A stretch of 64,000 nt of DNA from JAEUOS01 sp965279115 (GTDB lineage: Bacteria; Pseudomonadota; Gammaproteobacteria; Burkholderiales; JAEUOS01), in the NCBI GenBank assembly GCA_965279115.1, contig OZ257137.1, forward strand, positions 5,952,001 to 6,016,000, given 5' to 3'. Position 1 is the first letter of the stretch; each line of letters opens with the position of its first letter. Position numbers and translations under genes: made by a program. Under the pieces are notes generated by a model. The model did no database searches, was not told the DNA's origin, and saw nothing but the letters and a program-made list of their open reading frames with translations. This document shows positions 59,738-64,000 of this stretch, in pieces.

Positions 59738-60808
59738 TCATTCCTCCGTAGCAATGGGTGCCAGTTGGTCGAGTTGGCGGTTGCGCTCCGCCTTGTCCAG
59801 CGCTGCGAGCCGGCGCACCGCCGCGTAGAACGCCGGAAGGTCGCCGCCCGCTTGCGCCAGCAGGGCCGTGAATTGCGCCACCCGCTGAGTATAAGTGGCG
59901 ATCGACGCCAGTTTGGCATTGTTCAGCTCCTTGAGAACGAAGTCGTCGTAGGCCCGCGCCTGGGCTTCACCAAGGTTCCACGTCGCCTTCAGCGCGGCAT
60001 AGTCCCCGGCCAGCCGCCCGAGGATGCGTGTCTTGGCAGCGCGTTTGATGTCCGCATCGGTGGGCGCGCCGTAGGCCGCTTCGAGGTCGCGCCGCGCCGC
60101 CACGAACAGGCGCGTCAGCGCTCGCCGCCGCTCGGCAAACGCGGCATAGCCTGCCCGCTCGGCCGCACCGGCGTTCGCATCCATCCAGCGCTTGAGCCCG
60201 GTTTGTTCCACCGCCACGGCGAACGACTCATTGAAAGTCGAATCGTCGCCGACATAGGCCACCTGATGTGCCAACTCATGGAATAGCAACCGGGCGATCT
60301 CCAGGTCCGGATAGCGGATGAAACTGTTGAGCAAGGGGTCGGCAAACCAGCCCAGCGTCGAATACGCCGGCACGCCGCCGACATACACATCCAGCCCCTC
60401 CGCGCGCAGGGCGGCCGCCTCCGCATCGGCGCCAGCCTGCGCAAAATAACCACGGTACACCACGCAACCGGCCACCGGAAAGCAATGGGTGCGCAGTTTC
60501 AGCGAATCCGCCGGTGCCGCGAATACATTCCAGACCACAAAGGGCCGCCCCAGATCGGCATAGCGGCGGTAGCTGGCATTGTCCGGCAGGCCCAGTGCGC
60601 TGCTGGCGAACTCGCGCGCCCGTTGCGCATATTCGAGGCGGCGCCGCAGGTCGGCCGGTGTTTGCGGGTCGGACAACACTGCCTCGAGCGGGCGGGCCAG
60701 CCGCGTCACCTCCATCTGTCCTGCGAAAGCCTGCCAGTAAAACGAGACGGTCGAGCAGCCGGAAAGCAGCAGGGCGACTGCAGGCAAGAGCAGGCGCGCC
60801 GCCCGCAT
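59738..60808 (-). CDS. Putative zinc aminopeptidase, lipoprotein (COG4324)
   Basis: 356 residues. Lipobox LLSGC with C18 marks an N-terminal lipid anchor. The zinc site is HELAHQ (H177, E178, H181), with E194 in FNESFA as the likely third ligand. This matches the putative aminopeptidase family PF10023, attached to the membrane on the periplasmic side. Substrate unknown. The start overlaps the stop of the hydrolase gene by one base (60808). Confidence 0.9.
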   Translation of the reverse strand: MRAARLLLPAVALLLSGCSTVSFYWQAFAGQMEVTRLARPLEAVLSDPQTPADLRRRLEYAQRAREFASSALGLPDNASYRRYADLGRPFVVWNVFAAPADSLKLRTHCFPVAGCVVYRGYFAQAGADAEAAALRAEGLDVYVGGVPAYSTLGWFADPLLNSFIRYPDLEIARLLFHELAHQVAYVGDDSTFNESFAVAVEQTGLKRWMDANAGAAERAGYAAFAERRRALTRLFVAARRDLEAAYGAPTDADIKRAAKTRILGRLAGDYAALKATWNLGEAQARAYDDFVLKELNNAKLASIATYTQRVAQFTALLAQAGGDLPAFYAAVRRLAALDKAERNRQLDQLAPIATEE

Positions 60809-61479
60809 CAGCCGAAACTTCCGCCCTGGATGAAGCGCAGCATGCGCCGGGTGACCTGATGGGACATCAGCATGCCGGTATGACCGACCGGGAGCACCAA
60901 ATGTTCCCGCTCCCCAATCACATGCGTCTCGTCGACACTCACCGTACCGTCATGCGGGCGCTTCAGGTCGGGGGCGACCATGCGGCCCAGCCCCAGGCTG
61001 GAATCGCCTGCGATGACGCCAAGATCAACGCCCGCCGGCACGCACGGCCGGTGCGAGGCCAGCCACTCCTTGAGGGCATGGCCGGCAAGCGCGCCGCCGA
61101 CCTTTCCCAGGATCGGCCGGACGTTGCGACCACCTACCAGCGCGCGCCCGGCACGACTGTCCTGGAACGGCGGCCCGGCCAATACGATGCGCCCAAGCTC
61201 TTTGCCGGCAAGCGACCAGCCACGGCTGTCCAGCATCGATACGATGGTCACCGCACCGAGGCTGTGTCCGGCGAAATGCACCTTGTGTTGCGGCAGGGCA
61301 TCGACAAATCGTCCCAGCGCGGCGCGGTTGTGCGCCATGCGGCCACGCACGCTGGGGTAGGAGAAGGCGTAAGCGGTATAACCGGCCCGCTCGAACTGGT
61401 TGCGCCAGAAGCGCGTGGCAAATCCGGACAGCCACAGCCCGTGCACGCACACCACCGCCTCGTCATGCACACCGCTCAT
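60808..61479 (-). CDS. Alpha/beta hydrolase
   Basis: 223 residues from ATG 61479. Alpha/beta-hydrolase marks: VCVHGLWLSG as the oxyanion loop and FAGHSLGAV with nucleophile S73; a C-terminal VGHTGMLMSHQV holds the likely catalytic His (H206 or nearby). The long frame upstream of the ATG is a shadow of the DUF3592 gene. It overlaps that gene by 4 bp. Esterase or lipase type; substrate unknown. Confidence 0.87.
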   Translation of the reverse strand: MSGVHDEAVVCVHGLWLSGFATRFWRNQFERAGYTAYAFSYPSVRGRMAHNRAALGRFVDALPQHKVHFAGHSLGAVTIVSMLDSRGWSLAGKELGRIVLAGPPFQDSRAGRALVGGRNVRPILGKVGGALAGHALKEWLASHRPCVPAGVDLGVIAGDSSLGLGRMVAPDLKRPHDGTVSVDETHVIGEREHLVLPVGHTGMLMSHQVTRRMLRFIQGGSFG

Positions 61480-61853
61480 GCGAAACGCGACAGGGCGAAC
61501 AGGATGACGATCGCGCCAAAAGCGACCATCAACGCAGGCATGACCAGAGCGGTAATCAGGTTGATGCGCTCGGCCTCTTCCGGATTGTCCGGATTGACCG
61601 CCACTTCGACCTTCTCGCCAATCTTGAGTCGCTGGTGGTAGGGCATCCGCGATACAAACCGGTGCGTCGTGCCGGTCGCGGCGGTGTATTCGATTTCCGG
61701 GCAGCGCAGCACGGACACCCGCACCAGTGCGATCACCTCGCCGGTCACCCGCGGCCAGTGATGGTATTTCTGCCACGAAAGCCGCACGAAAGCCACACCC
61801 ATGACGGCGAAGATCAGCCCCGCAAGCACCGGCCAACTGGAGAACAGCGTCAC
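61476..61853 (-). CDS. DUF3592-like membrane protein
   Basis: 125 residues with two TM helices flanking a beta-rich loop (PRVTGEVIALVRV, EIEYTAATGTTHRFVS, KVEVAVNPDNPEEAE), the pattern of DUF3592. I chose GTG 61853 because it follows the oxidoreductase stop (61855-61857) by one base, and the frame upstream of it lies inside that gene. Function unknown; it is co-transcribed with its neighbours. Confidence 0.82.
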   Translation of the reverse strand: MTLFSSWPVLAGLIFAVMGVAFVRLSWQKYHHWPRVTGEVIALVRVSVLRCPEIEYTAATGTTHRFVSRMPYHQRLKIGEKVEVAVNPDNPEEAERINLITALVMPALMVAFGAIVILFALSRFA

Positions 61854-61854
61854 G

Positions 61855-63999
61855 TCAGCCCTGCGCCCGATCCGGCGCCGCGGCGCGCTCGACCTCGACC
61901 AGACAATCATAGAACGTCGGGCCACGCCCGAGGTCGGTCAGGGACTGGTTTGTCACGGCATTCGCGTTGCGCCCGCCCGGCGTGTGCTTGTGCCACCAGA
62001 CCGACAGCGCCGTCACCACGCCTGGCCGGGACCTGCCGTTGACCCGCGCCCGGGCCTGGAAACTTCCACGTCCGTTGAAAATGCGCACCATCTCGCCATC
62101 GGCAATACCGCGTGGCGCGGCGTCTTCGACGTTGAGGTCCAGAAACGGCTCCTTCTCGGCGGTGCGCAGGGCGTCGATGTTGCCGAAGGTGCTGTTCATG
62201 AAGTTGCGCGCCGGCGGCGAGATCATCATCAACGGATACTTCGCCGCCAGCCCCGGATTGGTGGCCGGCGATTCGCGCGGCGCGATGTAGTCAGGCAAGG
62301 CCGGCAGCCCCATCTCCAGCGCCCGCGCGCTGACGAATTCGCACTTGCCGGATGGTGTGCGGAAATTGCCCTCAGCGAAGGGCGTCCAGCGCTCAGGAAC
62401 GTTCAGGCGCTGCCAGCCGGTTTGCTTCATGCGCTCAACCGAGATGCCGGTGTTGTAGGGGTGCCGCTGGTCGATCGCCTGTGCGGCGATGGCTTCGTCG
62501 GACTCGTGCAGGCAGGCTTCCGTAAAGCCCATGCGATGGGCCAGTTCGCGAAACACGTCGCTATCCGAACGGGCCTCGCCGACGGGTGCGATCGCCGGCT
62601 GGTTGACCAGCCAGTACAGGTGCCCGTAGGACTTGTGGATGTCGAAGTGTTCGAGCTGGGTGGTCGCCGGCAGCACGATATCGGCGTAATCGCAGGTATC
62701 GGTGAGAAACACGTCATGTACGACCGTGAACAGGTCTTCGCGGGCCAGTCCGCGCAGGGCGCTGTTGGAGTCCGGAACCACAGCGGCCGGGTTCGAGGAA
62801 TACACGAATAATGCCTTGACCGGCGGCCCGCCTGACAGGGCCGCCGGGTCGCCGGCGAGCGCCTCGCCCAGCTTGATCATGTTGACGGTGCGCGGATTGT
62901 TCCAGATCAGGTCGGGTCGCTCCAGCGCCTTGCCGTCAACAGGATAGGTGGCGCCGGTGCCCAGCAGGACGCCACCGGCGGCATGGCGCCATGCGCCGGT
63001 CAGCGCCGGCAGGCAGGCGATGGTGCGGCAGCTCATCGCCCCGCCGGCATGGCGCTGCAAGCCGTAATTGATGCGGATGGCGGCGGGAGCCAGCGTGCCG
63101 TAGTCAAGCGCCACGCCTTCGATCTCTGCTTCGGTGAGGCCGGTGATGGTCGCGGCGCGCGCGGGCGTCCACCCCGCCACATGGTCTTCGAGCTCGGCGA
63201 AGCCCAGCGTGTAGTTGGCGATGTAGTCGCGGTCAAGCAGCTTGTCGCGTATCAATACATGCATCATCGCCAGTGCGAGCGCCGCATCGGTACCCGGGCG
63301 GATCGCCAGCCACTGGTGGCACTTCTCCGCGGACAGCGACTTGTAAGGGTCGATCGCGATCACCTTTGCGCCACGCCGCCTGGCCTCGGTCACACGCGTC
63401 CATAGATGCACGCTGGAGGTGATCGGGTTGGTACCCCACAACAGGATCAGCTTGGCCTCGTCGAAGCGTTCCATCTCGGGGCCGATATTGCCGCCGATGG
63501 TCAGGCCGATCCCCTCCTTGCCGGCGTTTGCACAGATGGTGCGGTCAAGCAACGACGCCCCGAGCTTGTGGAAGAAGCGCCGGTCGATCGAGTTCGCCTG
63601 CACAATGCCCATGGTGCCGGCATAGGAATACGGCAGTATGGTCTGCGGATCGTCCGCCGCGAGCGACTTGAAGCGCGCCACGATGGTATCGAGCGCCTCG
63701 TCCCAGCTTATCCGCTCGAACCTGGCGCCGGGCCCCTTGGGCCCGCTGCGCTTCAACGGATGCAGCACCCGGTCCGGCGCATAGGTACGGTCCAGATACC
63801 TGGCCACCTTGTTGCAGAGCACCCCGTGCGTGGTGGGATGATCCGGGTCGCCGCGGACTTCCACCGCGCGCGCGCCGCGCACGCTGCCGTCAGGCATCGT
63901 GACCTCCCCTTCCACCGTCACGAGCATCGCGCAGGTGTCGGGGCAATCATGCGGACAGGCGGCGCGCACGATGCGCCGCGACGGGGCTGGAAGGTTCAT
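61855..63999 (-). CDS. Molybdopterin oxidoreductase (DMSO reductase family)
   Basis: 714 residues. N-terminal [4Fe-4S] ligands are C15, C19, C23 and C62 (ACPHDCPDTC ... LCNK). Bis-MGD-binding segments follow: LLWGTNPITSSVH, VIAIDPYKS, and the C-terminal domain with SVWWHKHTPGGRNANAVT. C156 in DRTICANAG is a candidate metal ligand. No Tat signal is seen, so a cytosolic enzyme is likely. The electron partner and substrate are not visible; formate dehydrogenase-like or nitrate reductase-like activity cannot be assigned. The gene is complete: ATG at 63997-63999. Confidence 0.92.
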   Translation of the reverse strand: MNLPAPSRRIVRAACPHDCPDTCAMLVTVEGEVTMPDGSVRGARAVEVRGDPDHPTTHGVLCNKVARYLDRTYAPDRVLHPLKRSGPKGPGARFERISWDEALDTIVARFKSLAADDPQTILPYSYAGTMGIVQANSIDRRFFHKLGASLLDRTICANAGKEGIGLTIGGNIGPEMERFDEAKLILLWGTNPITSSVHLWTRVTEARRRGAKVIAIDPYKSLSAEKCHQWLAIRPGTDAALALAMMHVLIRDKLLDRDYIANYTLGFAELEDHVAGWTPARAATITGLTEAEIEGVALDYGTLAPAAIRINYGLQRHAGGAMSCRTIACLPALTGAWRHAAGGVLLGTGATYPVDGKALERPDLIWNNPRTVNMIKLGEALAGDPAALSGGPPVKALFVYSSNPAAVVPDSNSALRGLAREDLFTVVHDVFLTDTCDYADIVLPATTQLEHFDIHKSYGHLYWLVNQPAIAPVGEARSDSDVFRELAHRMGFTEACLHESDEAIAAQAIDQRHPYNTGISVERMKQTGWQRLNVPERWTPFAEGNFRTPSGKCEFVSARALEMGLPALPDYIAPRESPATNPGLAAKYPLMMISPPARNFMNSTFGNIDALRTAEKEPFLDLNVEDAAPRGIADGEMVRIFNGRGSFQARARVNGRSRPGVVTALSVWWHKHTPGGRNANAVTNQSLTDLGRGPTFYDCLVEVERAAAPDRAQG

Positions 64000-64000
64000 G

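Noticed and set aside
1..64000. tRNA or rRNA genes
   Set aside because: No cloverleaf-like or rRNA-like sequence was noticed; a covariance search was not possible.

Overview
The window is GC-rich and reads as the chromosome of a betaproteobacterium. The folE2, dxs, ispA and xseB block, the Rieske gene beside it and the general gene style fit Rhodocyclales, Burkholderiales or relatives; the species cannot be named from sequence alone.

Positions 1-35275 are a single reading frame on the minus strand that is still open when it leaves the window, so more than 11,750 codons are visible and the C-terminus is missing. It encodes a giant exported protein of the LEPR-XLL type. In order from the N-terminus it has: a short basic leader with the LEPLEPRVLL motif; a metzincin-like zinc-site motif; an alpha/beta-hydrolase (lipase-like) segment; an in-frame tandem array of about thirty units of 175-186 residues, each with two DxDxDG-type calcium-loop motifs; a long run of divergent modules of similar size; a large beta-rich region; and a series of roughly 104-residue Ig-like modules that continues past the window edge. 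Long reading frames on either strand inside this region are shadows.

Upstream of the giant gene lies an AT-rich control region with a 21-bp dyad. A complete IS3-family element (35710-37028, 27-bp inverted repeats, 4-bp target duplication TCCT) sits 434 bp before the start codon.

Positions 37353-38505 hold a two-gene split ThDP-dependent decarboxylase of the sulfopyruvate/phosphonopyruvate type. After a gene-poor gap come a small membrane protein, a hexose-6-phosphate mutarotase homologue, a 2-keto-4-pentenoate hydratase-family enzyme and a large hybrid sensor kinase.

Positions 44421-48486 are a core block on the minus strand: folE2, dxs, ispA and xseB (pterin and isoprenoid precursor synthesis, exonuclease VII). 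Divergent from it are a Rieske oxygenase alpha-type protein and a 3-mercaptopyruvate sulfurtransferase. Then follow a methyl-accepting chemotaxis protein, a branched-chain amino-acid type binding protein and a PPOX-fold flavoprotein.

Positions 55609-63999 are eleven closely packed minus-strand genes running from a molybdopterin oxidoreductase through small membrane and exported proteins, hydrolases and a TIGR04282 transferase to a class II aldolase and an unknown protein. Many overlap by 1-4 bp, which suggests one or two operons. I saw no rRNA, tRNA or CRISPR array.
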